Notes under the pieces: generated by a model
What the model saw: the letters and a program-made list of their open reading frames with translations, nothing else
Database searches by the model: none
What the model was told of the DNA's origin: nothing
Assembly: GCA_937870585.1 (NCBI GenBank)
Contig: CALMZE010000176.1
Span: 1 to 41,574 of the forward strand
Reading direction: 5' to 3'
Origin: an uncultured Sphingomonadales bacterium
GTDB taxonomy: Bacteria; Pseudomonadota; Alphaproteobacteria; Sphingomonadales; Sphingomonadaceae
Length of the DNA stretch: 41,574 bases
Translations under genes and position numbers: made by a program
In this document: positions 30,999-39,199 of the stretch, one piece after another
How the letters are laid out: every line of letters starts with the position of its first letter
Position numbering within the stretch: the first letter of the stretch is position 1

Positions 30999-32383
30999 CC
31001 CCTCTGCGCTTCATGGTCCCGCTTCTGGCCGTGCTGGTGAGTGGATGCGTTTCCAAACCCGCTAGCGAACCGCTGACACTCAGTCAGATTGGGGACGCGC
31101 CCGCCAGCCTGAAACGCGCGCTCACGCAGGGCCTGGTCTCATTCGCTCCAGACGGCAATGTTGAACCCGCGCTGGCTGAACGATGGATCATCACGGATGG
31201 CGGCCTCAGCTACATCTTCCGCATTCGCGATACGGTCTGGTCTAATGACCAAGCGGTGCGTGCGCCTGAAGTGGCGGCCATTCTGAAGCGCGCTATTGCG
31301 TTCAATCCCGGTCTCTTCTCATCCGTCGAATCCATCGTGCCGATGACGGGTCGTATCATCGAGATCCGCCTCAGGCAGCCCCAGCCAGAGTTTCTGGCAC
31401 TTCTCGCTTTGCCTGAGCTGGGCATCGGGATGCGCGGAAGCGGCACCGGCCCCTATTTCGTGCACTCCCGCAAGAATGACGTGACGCGGCTACGCCCGAT
31501 CGGGCAGAAAAATATGGCGACACAGCCAGACGTGCCAGCCGATAGCAAGGATGTAAGGCTCCGCACTGAATCCGCATCGCTGGCGGTGGCACGTTTTGTC
31601 AGTGGGGGTTCTGCGTTGGTCATGGGGGGCACGGCGGCGAATTTTCCCTATGCGCTTGCCGCCAGACTTCCCGCCGATCAGTTGAAGGTTGAGCCAGTGC
31701 ACGGTCTGTTCGGACTGGCTGTGACTCAAACGGCTGGCACACTTGCCAACCGAAACCTCAGGCTTGCCCTGTCCCTCGCGCTGGATCGCGCTGCCATCAC
31801 GGCACGCTTTGGGAGCGCAGACTGGCCCGAGGCCATCACGAGCCTTCCCAAACTGGGCGGCCCCATCCCGGCACCTGCATCATTGGACGGATTTGAGTTA
31901 TCTCCCGAAGCGCGACTTGAGAAAGCGCGCAGCCTTGCAGGCAAGGAAGCGAAGACAGTACGCGTCTACCTGCCCAACGGCCCGGGGATGCGCGTCATGC
32001 TGGCTGCGCTTTCAAAAAGCTGGAGTTCGCTGAACATCACCGTGGTCGCGGCCGTGCGACGCGACGCATCTGACCTGTATCTGGTGGATGAGGTTGCACC
32101 CGTCGCATCACCCCTTTGGTATATTGACCGGTTGGGCTGCATGAAGATGCGCCCGTGCGAAGAAGGAACCGACGCCTTGCTGCGCCGCGCGATGGCCGCG
32201 CCCACGCCTGAGGAGCGAAATACGCTTCTGCGTCAGGCCGATTCGGCCATTACATCAGCGCACTATTTCATCCCGATTGCGCAGCCCCTGCGCTGGTCGC
32301 TCGTCCGCCCGACCGTTCAAGGATGGAAGCCTTCGCCTATTGCGCAGCACCCATGGCATCGCCTTTCCTTGTCCGCGCGTTGA
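30983..32383 (+). CDS. Second family-5 solute-binding-like lipoprotein, divergent
   Basis: The 466-residue protein has a lipoprotein signal with lipobox LVSGC (Cys near residue 22). It follows the SBP5 layout (EPALAERWIITDGGLSYIFRIRD-type; LALSLALDRAAITARFG) but lacks several conserved ligand-pocket blocks of the preceding protein, including a clear YYFAFN segment, where HGLFGLAVTQTAGTLANRN stands instead. The start ATG 30983 lies within the preceding gene, 16 bases before its end, implying coupled translation. The two probably arose by duplication. Ligand unknown. Confidence 0.82.
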   Translation: MVQTLAPLRFMVPLLAVLVSGCVSKPASEPLTLSQIGDAPASLKRALTQGLVSFAPDGNVEPALAERWIITDGGLSYIFRIRDTVWSNDQAVRAPEVAAILKRAIAFNPGLFSSVESIVPMTGRIIEIRLRQPQPEFLALLALPELGIGMRGSGTGPYFVHSRKNDVTRLRPIGQKNMATQPDVPADSKDVRLRTESASLAVARFVSGGSALVMGGTAANFPYALAARLPADQLKVEPVHGLFGLAVTQTAGTLANRNLRLALSLALDRAAITARFGSADWPEAITSLPKLGGPIPAPASLDGFELSPEARLEKARSLAGKEAKTVRVYLPNGPGMRVMLAALSKSWSSLNITVVAAVRRDASDLYLVDEVAPVASPLWYIDRLGCMKMRPCEEGTDALLRRAMAAPTPEERNTLLRQADSAITSAHYFIPIAQPLRWSLVRPTVQGWKPSPIAQHPWHRLSLSAR

Positions 32384-32442
32384 CCCCCCTCGCAATCAGG
32401 AAACGCCATCCTATATTCCTGTGCAGTAAGTCATGAAGGCGT

Positions 32443-32856
32443 ATGAGCATGAACCAGCAGAACCCGGCCCAATCCTCCAGCCCAATTGGACGCGATCCGG
32501 CGTCTGTCCGGATGCGGATCGAAGCGATGGAAAAGTTGCTGGAGGGCATTTTCGTTGTGCCCGGTACGAATTTTCGCGTGGGGCTGGACGTGCTTCTCGA
32601 CATAATTCCGGTCGGCGGGTCGATGGTCGCCGCAGCGATGGGCAGCTGGATGGCGTGGGAGGCGCGCAATCTCGGGATGCCCAAAAGTGCCGTGATCCGC
32701 ATGGCGGGCAATATCGGCTTTGACGCCTTGCTGGGTGCCATTCCGTTCATCGGGGCCGTGCCCGATCTCTTCTTCCGCTCCAACACGCGGAACCTGAAGA
32801 TCATCAAGGCGTGGCTGAACAAGCACCACCCCTCAACGGCCATTATCGATCAATAG
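32443..32856 (+). CDS. DUF4112 protein
   Basis: The 137-residue protein matches the DUF4112 pattern: a helical start RIEAMEKLLEGIFVVPGTNF, then VGLDVLLDIIPVGGSMVAAA and GNIGFDALLGAIPFIGAVPD with the repeated DxLLxxIPxxG motif, ending LFFRSNTRNLKIIKAW. Two hydrophobic segments (about 48-66 and 91-110) suggest membrane association. Function unknown. ATG 32443 or 32449 may be used. It converges with the thioesterase gene with no gap. Confidence 0.88.
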   Translation: MSMNQQNPAQSSSPIGRDPASVRMRIEAMEKLLEGIFVVPGTNFRVGLDVLLDIIPVGGSMVAAAMGSWMAWEARNLGMPKSAVIRMAGNIGFDALLGAIPFIGAVPDLFFRSNTRNLKIIKAWLNKHHPSTAIIDQ

Positions 32857-33738
32857 TCAGGAAGTCCGACGCCTGCGGATCATGCCTTCCTGCGCCATGC
32901 TGGCGATCAGTCGGCCATCGCGCGCATAGAAGCGCCCGAAATTGAGGCCACGCCCGCGATTGGACCAGGGGCTCGACGCGTCGAATAAGATCCATTCATC
33001 CACCCGTGCCTCGTCATGGAACCAGACAGCATGGTCCAGACTGGCAGACGTGATTTCATTACGCTGCCAGCTAAGACCATGTGGCAAAACGCATGTGCCC
33101 AGCAACTGCATGTCACTCAGCCAAGCGAGCAACGCACGGTGCAGTTGCGGATCATCGCCGACAGGGGCCGCAATCTTGAACCAGCATCGCTGCGCGGGTT
33201 CATGCGGTTCCTCCAGCAGCCATTGCGCTTCGGACATGGGCCGGATCTCGACCGCGCGTGCGCGCGTATAATTGTGTCGGAATTCCGGCGCGATCTTGTC
33301 CAGATATTTGTGCCCAAGCTGCGTAATGTTGAGCAACGTGTCGGGATCGGGCACACTCGGCATCGGCGTGGTGTGGTTCAGCCCCTCTTCCATCCTCTGG
33401 AACGAGCAGGACATGTTGAGGATCACATCGCCGTGCTGCGAGGCGGTGACACGACGTGCGGAAAAGCTGCGCCCATCCTGATCCCGGTCAACATGATAGC
33501 GCGTGGGAATCGTGACGTTGCCGGGCCGGATGAAATAGGCGTGGAGCGAATGGACTACGCGCTCCGGCTCCGACACGGTTCGCATCGCAGAAGCCAGCGC
33601 CTGCGCGATGATCTCGCCCCCATAAATCCGACCTTCATCATCATCCAGACGATGACCCAGGAAGCGATCACCCCCCATCTCTTCGACGGTGAGCAGAGAT
33701 TCGAGTTCGCGGACAAGGGCTTCAACGGTCTTGGTCAT
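32857..33738 (-). CDS. tesB: Acyl-CoA thioesterase II
   Basis: This 293-residue double-hotdog enzyme hydrolyses acyl-CoA to free fatty acid and CoA. Motifs: GDRFLGHRLDDDEGRIYGGE near the N-terminus, VHSLHAYFIRPG (about 62-73), the C-terminal ASLDHAVWFHDEARVDEW containing the catalytic Asp, FDASSPWSNRGRG with the Ser/Thr partner, and SMAQEGMIR with the Gln. Length and order match TesB. The start at 33738 (MTKTVEAL) is preferred over upstream frame extension. It is 44 bp downstream of the secreted-protein gene and may be expressed independently. Confidence 0.94.
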   Translation of the reverse strand: MTKTVEALVRELESLLTVEEMGGDRFLGHRLDDDEGRIYGGEIIAQALASAMRTVSEPERVVHSLHAYFIRPGNVTIPTRYHVDRDQDGRSFSARRVTASQHGDVILNMSCSFQRMEEGLNHTTPMPSVPDPDTLLNITQLGHKYLDKIAPEFRHNYTRARAVEIRPMSEAQWLLEEPHEPAQRCWFKIAAPVGDDPQLHRALLAWLSDMQLLGTCVLPHGLSWQRNEITSASLDHAVWFHDEARVDEWILFDASSPWSNRGRGLNFGRFYARDGRLIASMAQEGMIRRRRTS

Positions 33739-33782
33739 AGCCTGACCGGTGCAGCCCCGGCCCGCGCTCGTCAAGTCTGGTG

Positions 33783-34259
33783 TTATTTCACCAAGGCAAA
33801 GAAGGCGACGTTCCCTGTGCCATTAGGCAAGATCGGCTGCGCCAACGTCCAGCGCAGGCTGGTCACATCGGTCGGATTGGCAGCGCGGAGTTTCCCATCC
33901 GCACCCTTGACCTTTTGCGCCGCAAGCGGGCCAAAGGTCTTGCCGCCATCGACCGAAACCATCGGCGCAGGCTCACGCGCGCCAGTATAAACAGTGTTTG
34001 CGGGAACGGGATTGTTGATCACAAAGCCGGAAACCGGCTTGTTCGTGTTATTCTTCCAGGACAGCAGGAAGACCAGCGGATCGCCCGGAAGTACCTTCAG
34101 CGCGGGCTGAAGTTCATTCTTCTTATTGCCATTGGCGTCAACCACGGCCTTCGCCACGAACGTCTCACTCTTCAGCGTCACCGGCTGCGCGGCTTGCTGT
34201 GCCGAAGCGGCCTGCGCCAGCGCCAATGAACCAAGCACGAATGCAAAAACGGGCTTCAT
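33783..34259 (-). CDS. Secreted protein of unknown function (DUF11-like)
   Basis: A 158-residue protein with a Sec signal peptide (MKPVFAFVLGSLALAQAASA, cleavage near residue 20). The mature part is beta-rich: ALKVLPGDPLVFLLSWKNNT, VSGFVINNPVPANTVYTG, MVSVDGGKTFGPLA and LRWTLAQPILPNGTGNVAFF. The pattern of DPLVFLLSWKNNTNKPVSGFVINNPVP resembles DUF11-like surface repeat domains. GAAGGA lies five bases before the ATG at 34259. No partner genes; a periplasmic or surface role is inferred. Confidence 0.75.
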   Translation of the reverse strand: MKPVFAFVLGSLALAQAASAQQAAQPVTLKSETFVAKAVVDANGNKKNELQPALKVLPGDPLVFLLSWKNNTNKPVSGFVINNPVPANTVYTGAREPAPMVSVDGGKTFGPLAAQKVKGADGKLRAANPTDVTSLRWTLAQPILPNGTGNVAFFALVK

Positions 34260-34328
34260 GTCCTTCAAACTCCAATTAAGCGCCTTCAAAACGCCAATTA
34301 ACTTAACTCGGCAAGGCTGAACAGAAGA

Positions 34329-34883
34329 TTATAATCTGGGCAGGGTGACGCCGCGCTGCCCCATATATTTGCCTGCGCGATCAGCATAGCTGGTTTCGCA
34401 GGGCTCATTGCCCTTCAGGAAGAGAAACTGGCACGCCCCCTCATTGGCATAAATCTTGGCGGGCAGCGGCGTCGTGTTGGAAAATTCGAGCGTCACATGG
34501 CCTTCCCAGCCCGGCTCCAACGGTGTGACGTTCACAATGATGCCGCAGCGCGCATAGGTGGATTTTCCGAGGCAGATCACCAGCACATCGCGCGGGACGC
34601 GGAAATATTCCACAGTACGTGCCAATGCGAAACTGTTCGGCGGGATCACGCAGACATCGGTCTTGCGATCAACAAAGCTGTTCGCCGCAAAATCCTTCGG
34701 GTCCACCACTGCCGAATCGACGTTGGTGAAAATCTTGAATTCGTCCGCCACGCGCGCGTCATAGCCATAGGAGGACAGACCGTAGCTGATGCAACCATCG
34801 CGGCGCTGTGCCTCTACGAACGGCTCGATCATGCCGCTCGTCTGCGCCTGTTCCCTGATCCACTTGTCGTTTAAGATTGACAT
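34329..34883 (-). CDS. dcd: dCTP deaminase
   Basis: The 184-residue trimeric enzyme deaminates dCTP to dUTP in thymidylate supply. Signatures: [14 protein letters not shown] start, [20 protein letters not shown] (about 31-50), [37 protein letters not shown] (about 104-123) and [14 protein letters not shown] containing the catalytic Glu. The C-terminal [14 protein letters not shown] is standard. It lies downstream of cdd on the same strand (51-bp gap), grouping two pyrimidine deaminases. Confidence 0.97.
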   Translation of the reverse strand: MSILNDKWIREQAQTSGMIEPFVEAQRRDGCISYGLSSYGYDARVADEFKIFTNVDSAVVDPKDFAANSFVDRKTDVCVIPPNSFALARTVEYFRVPRDVLVICLGKSTYARCGIIVNVTPLEPGWEGHVTLEFSNTTPLPAKIYANEGACQFLFLKGNEPCETSYADRAGKYMGQRGVTLPRL

Positions 34884-34934
34884 GGCCCCTCCTGTGCCTG
34901 CGCTATCGCCCGAAAGACGGGCAAGGGCAAGCTG

Positions 34935-35375
34935 TCACTCCAGGCCGAGCGAGGCCGGGCCAAAGGCGTGAGGGAGAAGGTCGCTGATCCGGTGGGTTTC
35001 CTGCACGCTACCGTCGGCAGAGCTGCAATGGACCGGCACATCGGTGTCAGACAGGTCCGCCGCCTCCTGAATCACCTGACGGCAGCGCCCGCATGGCCGC
35101 ACCGGGCCGACATCAACCAGCGCTCCATCGCTGCCGATCCGGCCACCAATCACGGCGATTTCCCGCACGTCGCGCAACCGCCCCAGCGCATTGACACTCG
35201 CCAGTGCGACCGTTTCTGCACACAGCGTCAGGCCGTAACTGGCATTCTCGAAATTGCAGCCTGTCACAATCTGACCATCTGAGAGCAGCACCGCCGCCCC
35301 CACGGCAAAGCTGGAATAGGGCGCATGAGCGTTGCGTGCGACAGCCCGTGCGGCGGCGATGAGAACCTCACTCAT
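34935..35375 (-). CDS. cdd: Cytidine deaminase
   Basis: A 146-residue zinc-dependent homotetrameric-type enzyme converting cytidine and deoxycytidine to uridine and deoxyuridine. The zinc and catalytic motif CAETVA lies near residues 52-57 and PCGRCRQ near 93-99; APYSSFAVGAAVLL and GCNFENASYGLTL precede. Its ATG overlaps the TGA of the upstream GH25-like gene (ATGA), so the two are co-translated. dcd follows 51 bp downstream; together they serve pyrimidine salvage and dUTP formation. Confidence 0.96.
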   Translation of the reverse strand: MSEVLIAAARAVARNAHAPYSSFAVGAAVLLSDGQIVTGCNFENASYGLTLCAETVALASVNALGRLRDVREIAVIGGRIGSDGALVDVGPVRPCGRCRQVIQEAADLSDTDVPVHCSSADGSVQETHRISDLLPHAFGPASLGLE

Positions 35376-36043
35376 GGCCGCACCGCCACCCAGGGCACTG
35401 CCTGTTCCACCCCATCGACATAGCGTGCCTCATTGGCCTCCCACATCACCCATGGTCGCTCTCCATAAGCGGGCAGAAAGAAGAAGCTGGAGAGCCAGAG
35501 CGGCCGGTCCATCGCCCGGCTGACCTTATATTCTGCATCGAATGCTTTGCTGACGCGCACCACGATCAGCTTGCCCAAATGGCTTTCAACCGCGCGGACA
35601 AAGCTCGCCGCTTCCTGCAGCACGGTCGCGCGCGCAGGTCGTGCGGCACAATCCTCAGTCAAGTCGAGCTCGATGGCGGGCGGCAGTTCGTCGGCATCGC
35701 GCGGCACCATCGCGATGAAGTTGGTCGCCTGATCACGCGCCAGTTGGCACAGTGAATAGCGATGCACCGCACCGCGCCGCAGCCCGGCCTTGGCGGCATC
35801 GCTCCAGTCCGCATGAAAGCGCGTGGAGCGCCCATTGCTGCCCCAGCTCGCAAGCAGATAAACAAAATCGGCCCCATCGCCGCGAACCAGCGCCCAATTG
35901 ACCGGCCCGTCCACCGCTGCGATGACCGGCCCCTGATCCGGATAGGCGTCCTCAGCCGGACGCCAGCTGACCTTCCCCCACCACAGGAGCGCTGCCAGCA
36001 ATGCCAGCGCGACCGCGCCCAGCGCAAAACGCCGGATGCTCAT
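35372..36043 (-). CDS. GH25-like muramidase, membrane-anchored
   Basis: The 223-residue protein begins with an uncleaved-looking membrane helix (residues 8-23, GAVALALLAALLWWG), then a GH25 lysozyme-like barrel: IAAVDGPVNWALVRGDGADF with the first Asp, FVYLLASWGSNGRSTRFHAD, AGLRRGAVHRYSLCQ and PAIELDLTEDC, where the acidic residues of the active site are expected. The final strand has WVMWEANEARYVDGVEQAVP. It could cleave the glycan strands of peptidoglycan from the periplasmic side. Canonical DxE is here DLTE, so activity should be checked. Overlaps cdd by four bases. Confidence 0.82.
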   Translation of the reverse strand: MSIRRFALGAVALALLAALLWWGKVSWRPAEDAYPDQGPVIAAVDGPVNWALVRGDGADFVYLLASWGSNGRSTRFHADWSDAAKAGLRRGAVHRYSLCQLARDQATNFIAMVPRDADELPPAIELDLTEDCAARPARATVLQEAASFVRAVESHLGKLIVVRVSKAFDAEYKVSRAMDRPLWLSSFFFLPAYGERPWVMWEANEARYVDGVEQAVPWVAVRP

Positions 36044-36064
36044 GCTGTCCCCCCAATACGCATA

Positions 36065-36547
36065 TTACCCCTTGATGTGCAGCACACAGATCAATGTGAA
36101 AAGTCTCCGGGCCGTATCGAAATCGACATCGACCTTGCCCGCCAGCCGCTCCTTCAGCAGGTCTGACGCATCATTGTGGATGCCGCGCCGGGCCATGTCC
36201 ACCGTTTCGATATGCTGCGCGCTCGCCTGTTTCACCGCTTGGAAATAGCTGTCGCAAATCGCAAAATATTCACGGATCGGGCGCTGGAACCGCGCCATTC
36301 CCAGCACGATGGTTTCGAAATGGCTCGAATCCTCGCGCGCAATATCCATCACCAGCCGTCCATCATGAACAGACAAGGTCAGGCGGAACGGGCCTTCATA
36401 GCCGTCTTCATGCTTGCGTTCAGGCCGGAAATAATTCTCTTCCAGCAGGTCAAAGATCGCAATCCGCCGCTCCTGCTCGATATCGGCATTGCGGTGGATG
36501 ATGGACCCCTGATCAAGATCAATATGGATGAGACGCGGATCGGACAT
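36065..36547 (-). CDS. UPF0262 family protein
   Basis: The 160-residue cytoplasmic protein matches the alphaproteobacterial UPF0262 family: RLIHIDLDQGSIIHRNADIE, QERRIAIFDLLEENYFRPE, FRLTLSVHDGRLVMDIARED, RFQRPIREYFAICDSYF and a C-terminal GIHNDASDLLKERLAGKVDV. No function is established. The start at 36547 (MSDPRL) is family-typical; a longer frame to 36601 exists. It diverges from dnaB. Confidence 0.9.
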   Translation of the reverse strand: MSDPRLIHIDLDQGSIIHRNADIEQERRIAIFDLLEENYFRPERKHEDGYEGPFRLTLSVHDGRLVMDIAREDSSHFETIVLGMARFQRPIREYFAICDSYFQAVKQASAQHIETVDMARRGIHNDASDLLKERLAGKVDVDFDTARRLFTLICVLHIKG

Positions 36548-36593
36548 GGGCTCCGTTTGCCGCAATGCAGCATGAAGGGCAAGGCGCGGCAAA

Positions 36594-36602
36594 CTATCCA
36601 CA
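36594..36602 (+). promoter_or_regulatory. Near-consensus DnaA box upstream of dnaB
   Basis: CTATCCACA at 36594-36602 matches the DnaA box TTATCCACA at eight of nine positions. It lies 56 bp before the dnaB start in the divergent UPF0262-dnaB gap. A single box may link dnaB expression to DnaA. This is not an origin: no cluster of boxes or AT-rich unwinding region is seen. Confidence 0.4.
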
Positions 36603-36657
36603 GCATTACGAACAGGCCAGTGTTGAGTTTGGGTGACAATCAGCCGACAAGGCCTCC

Positions 36658-38169
36658 ATGGCTGAACATCTGCGCATCGTTTCCGAAGAGACCGACATTG
36701 CCCAAACCCTGCCCCATAATGTGGAGGCGGAAGCGGCGCTGCTGGGTGCGCTCATGATCGACAACCGGCTGGTTGAGGATGTTCAGCTGACCCTGCGCGC
36801 CGAACATTTTTTCGAGCCCGTCCATGGCCGCATTTATGATGCCGTGCTCCTGCTGGCGGACCGCAACATGGTCGCCAATCCGGTCACGCTCAAGCCGATG
36901 TTCGATGCGGATGAGGCGATGCGGCAATTGGGCGGCCCGGCCTATCTGGCCCAGCTCACGGGCTCCGGCGCCGCGCTGATTGGCGCGCGCGACTTTGCCC
37001 GGCAGATTTACGATCTGGCATTGCTGCGCGAATTGATCGGCGTGGGCCGCAAGCTCACCACCGACGCAATGGACACCAGCGCCGCGACCACGCCGCAGGA
37101 ACAGATCGAAGCGGCGGAAATGTCGCTCTATCGCGTGGCGGAGCAAGGCGGCGAATCAGGCAGCGTCAAATCTTTCGCGCACGCCACGCGGCTTGCAGTT
37201 GAACTGGCCGAAAAGGCGCTCAACGCAGGCGGCGGCCTGTCTGGCGTGACAACAGGCATGGACTCGGTCAACGGCAAGACGGGCGGCCTGCACCATTCCG
37301 ATCTTCTGATCCTTGCCGGCCGTCCCGGCATGGGCAAAACCGCATTTGCAACCAATCTGGCCTTCAACGCCGCACGCCGCTGGCTGCGCGATGAGGAAGA
37401 CGGCATTCCGCCAGAGAAATCGGTGGGCGCTAAGGTCGCCTTTTTCAGCCTAGAGATGTCCGCCGATCAGCTCGCTACGCGTATTCTGGCCGAGCAATCG
37501 GGCATTAGTGGCGAATTGCTGCGCATGGGCAAGATCAGCCAGCAGGATTTCCGCAACCTCGCGCGCGCCTCTGCCGAACTCGAAACGCTGCCGCTGTTCA
37601 TTGATGACACGCCCGGCCTCACCATCGCCGCGCTGCGCACCCGCGCCCGCCGCCTCAAGCGCCGCCATGACATTGGTCTGGTGATCGTCGACTATCTGCA
37701 ATTGCTGCAAGGTTCCGGGCGCGGGGGCGATGGCAACCGCGTGCAGGAAATTTCGGAGATCAGCCGTGGTCTCAAGACGCTGGCGAAGGAACTCAATGTT
37801 CCAGTCATTGCGCTGTCTCAGCTCAGCCGCGCGGTCGAGAGCCGCGAAGACAAGCGCCCGCAACTCTCTGACCTTCGTGAATCGGGCTCGATCGAGCAGG
37901 ACGCGGACATTGTGCTGTTCGTGTTCCGCGAGGAATATTACGTCATGTCGCGCGAGCCCAAGCGACCGATTGAGGGCGACGACGCCAAGGTGTTTGACGA
38001 TCACGCCAAATGGCTGTCCGAGCTCCAGCGCGTGGAAGGCATGGCTGAACTGATCATTGCCAAACAGCGTCACGGCGCAACCGGAAAGGTGAAGCTGAAA
38101 TTCGAGGCCGCGATCACGCGCTTTGGCGACTATATCGACGATGATCATCTGCCCGAGCAGCATTATTGA
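36658..38169 (+). CDS. dnaB: Replicative DNA helicase DnaB
   Basis: The 503-residue hexameric helicase unwinds DNA at the replication fork. The N-terminal DnaG-interacting domain starts LPHNVEAEAALLGALMIDNR. The RecA-like motor has Walker A GRPGMGKTAFATNLA (about 221-235), SLEMSADQLATRIL, the DYLQLLQGSGRGGDGNRVQE Walker B/L2 region, and SQLSRAVESREDKRPQLSDL with the arginine-rich SIEQDADIVLFVFREEYY. No intein or insertion is present. The ATG at 36658 follows a weak AAGG site. It is followed 27 bp later by the DUF1295 gene. Confidence 0.97.
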   Translation: MAEHLRIVSEETDIAQTLPHNVEAEAALLGALMIDNRLVEDVQLTLRAEHFFEPVHGRIYDAVLLLADRNMVANPVTLKPMFDADEAMRQLGGPAYLAQLTGSGAALIGARDFARQIYDLALLRELIGVGRKLTTDAMDTSAATTPQEQIEAAEMSLYRVAEQGGESGSVKSFAHATRLAVELAEKALNAGGGLSGVTTGMDSVNGKTGGLHHSDLLILAGRPGMGKTAFATNLAFNAARRWLRDEEDGIPPEKSVGAKVAFFSLEMSADQLATRILAEQSGISGELLRMGKISQQDFRNLARASAELETLPLFIDDTPGLTIAALRTRARRLKRRHDIGLVIVDYLQLLQGSGRGGDGNRVQEISEISRGLKTLAKELNVPVIALSQLSRAVESREDKRPQLSDLRESGSIEQDADIVLFVFREEYYVMSREPKRPIEGDDAKVFDDHAKWLSELQRVEGMAELIIAKQRHGATGKVKLKFEAAITRFGDYIDDDHLPEQHY

Positions 38170-38196
38170 GGGCAAGACCTGAGGAGACGAAACGCG

Positions 38197-38982
38197 ATGC
38201 AAACCCTGCTGCTGACCAATTTTCTCCTCGCCATCCTGCTGATGCTGACGCTGTGGCTGGTTTCGATCCGCATTCGCGATGTCAGCTTCATTGATGCCTT
38301 CTGGGCATGGGGCATGGTGCTCCTGACCGTTTCAAGCTTCATCCTGACGCCCAATGGCCATGGTGAGCGCAAGCTGCTGATCCTTGGCCTTGTTTCGCTC
38401 TGGGGGCTGCGGCTGGGCCTGCATCTGTTCATCCGCTGGCGGCGCAGCGGCGTGGACCCGCGTTACGCCAAAATCCTCGGCAATCTGATGGACAAGAAAG
38501 GCTGGAGCTTCGGCAAGGCCGCACTCATTCAGGTGTTTGCCATGCAGGGGCCGCTGCTCTTTGTCGTCTGTCTGCCCGCTCAGGCCGGGCAAATGGCGTC
38601 CGGGCCGGAACTGGGCCTGTTGGCGGCGCTTGGCACCGTCCTCGCGCTCATCGGTATCCTGTTTGAAGCGGTGGGAGACGCGCAGCTCAACGCCTTTCGC
38701 GCCAATCCCGCCAATCGCGGCACTGTGCTTGATACGGGACTGTGGCGCTACACACGCCATCCCAATTATTTTGGAGACACCTGCACCTGGTGGGGCATCT
38801 GGCTGATTGCTGTTGAGGCTGGCGCTTGGTGGACCGTGGTTGGCCCCATCCTACTCACTTGGCTGCTGACACGGCTTTCGGGTGTGCCGATGCTCGAACG
38901 CGCGCTCACAAAATCACGACCGGGCTATGCCGAATATGTCGCACGAACGTCGGGATTCTTCCCCCTGCCGCCAAAGCGTTAG
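38197..38982 (+). CDS. DUF1295 / steroid 5-alpha-reductase-like membrane protein
   Basis: The 261-residue protein has about six membrane helices and the C-terminal signature TRHPNYFGDTCTWWGIWLIA (about 187-206) shared by DUF1295, isoprenylcysteine methyltransferases and steroid reductases; NRGTVLDTGLWRYTRHPN precedes it, and RPGYAEYVARTSGFFPLPPK ends it. The N-terminal VSFIDAFWAWG is typical of DUF1295. A lipid-reductase or methyltransferase role is inferred only from fold. GAGGAGA lies eight bases upstream of ATG. Likely co-transcribed with dnaB. Confidence 0.88.
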   Translation: MQTLLLTNFLLAILLMLTLWLVSIRIRDVSFIDAFWAWGMVLLTVSSFILTPNGHGERKLLILGLVSLWGLRLGLHLFIRWRRSGVDPRYAKILGNLMDKKGWSFGKAALIQVFAMQGPLLFVVCLPAQAGQMASGPELGLLAALGTVLALIGILFEAVGDAQLNAFRANPANRGTVLDTGLWRYTRHPNYFGDTCTWWGIWLIAVEAGAWWTVVGPILLTWLLTRLSGVPMLERALTKSRPGYAEYVARTSGFFPLPPKR

Positions 38983-39016
38983 GGCCGGTTCAACACTGTC
39001 TGGAGAGAGGCGGGAG

Positions 39017-39059
39017 TGGACGGGTCGGCGCGAGACCAGGGAAGCGACCGACCCGTCCA
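39017..39059. terminator. Hairpin between convergent genes, possible bidirectional terminator
   Basis: TGGACGGGTCGG (39017-39028) pairs perfectly with CCGACCCGTCCA (39048-39059) around a 19-nt loop. There is no T-run. It lies 35 bp after the DUF1295 stop, in the 217-bp gap before the convergent SDR stop. A further GGTTAA/TTAACC inverted repeat is at 39151-39168. The rest of the gap shows nothing recognisable. Confidence 0.5.
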
Positions 39060-39199
39060 TTGAAGCGAAACATTCGCTCGTTGGGAACACTTAAGACTAT
39101 GCACGGCGCGTGCCAAACCGTGCCAATCGCAGTTTTCCGGGCGATACGATGGTTAAGCCTTTTTAACCCGCCATGCCATTTGTCAGAATTTCCGACACA

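Noticed and set aside
36548-36657. Replication origin upstream of dnaB
   Set aside because: Only one DnaA-box-like 9-mer and no AT-rich unwinding stretch or box cluster.
39151-39168. CtrA binding site (TTAA-N7-TTAA)
   Set aside because: The spacing is six, not seven, and the site lies between the 3' ends of convergent genes, where a CtrA-regulated promoter is not expected.
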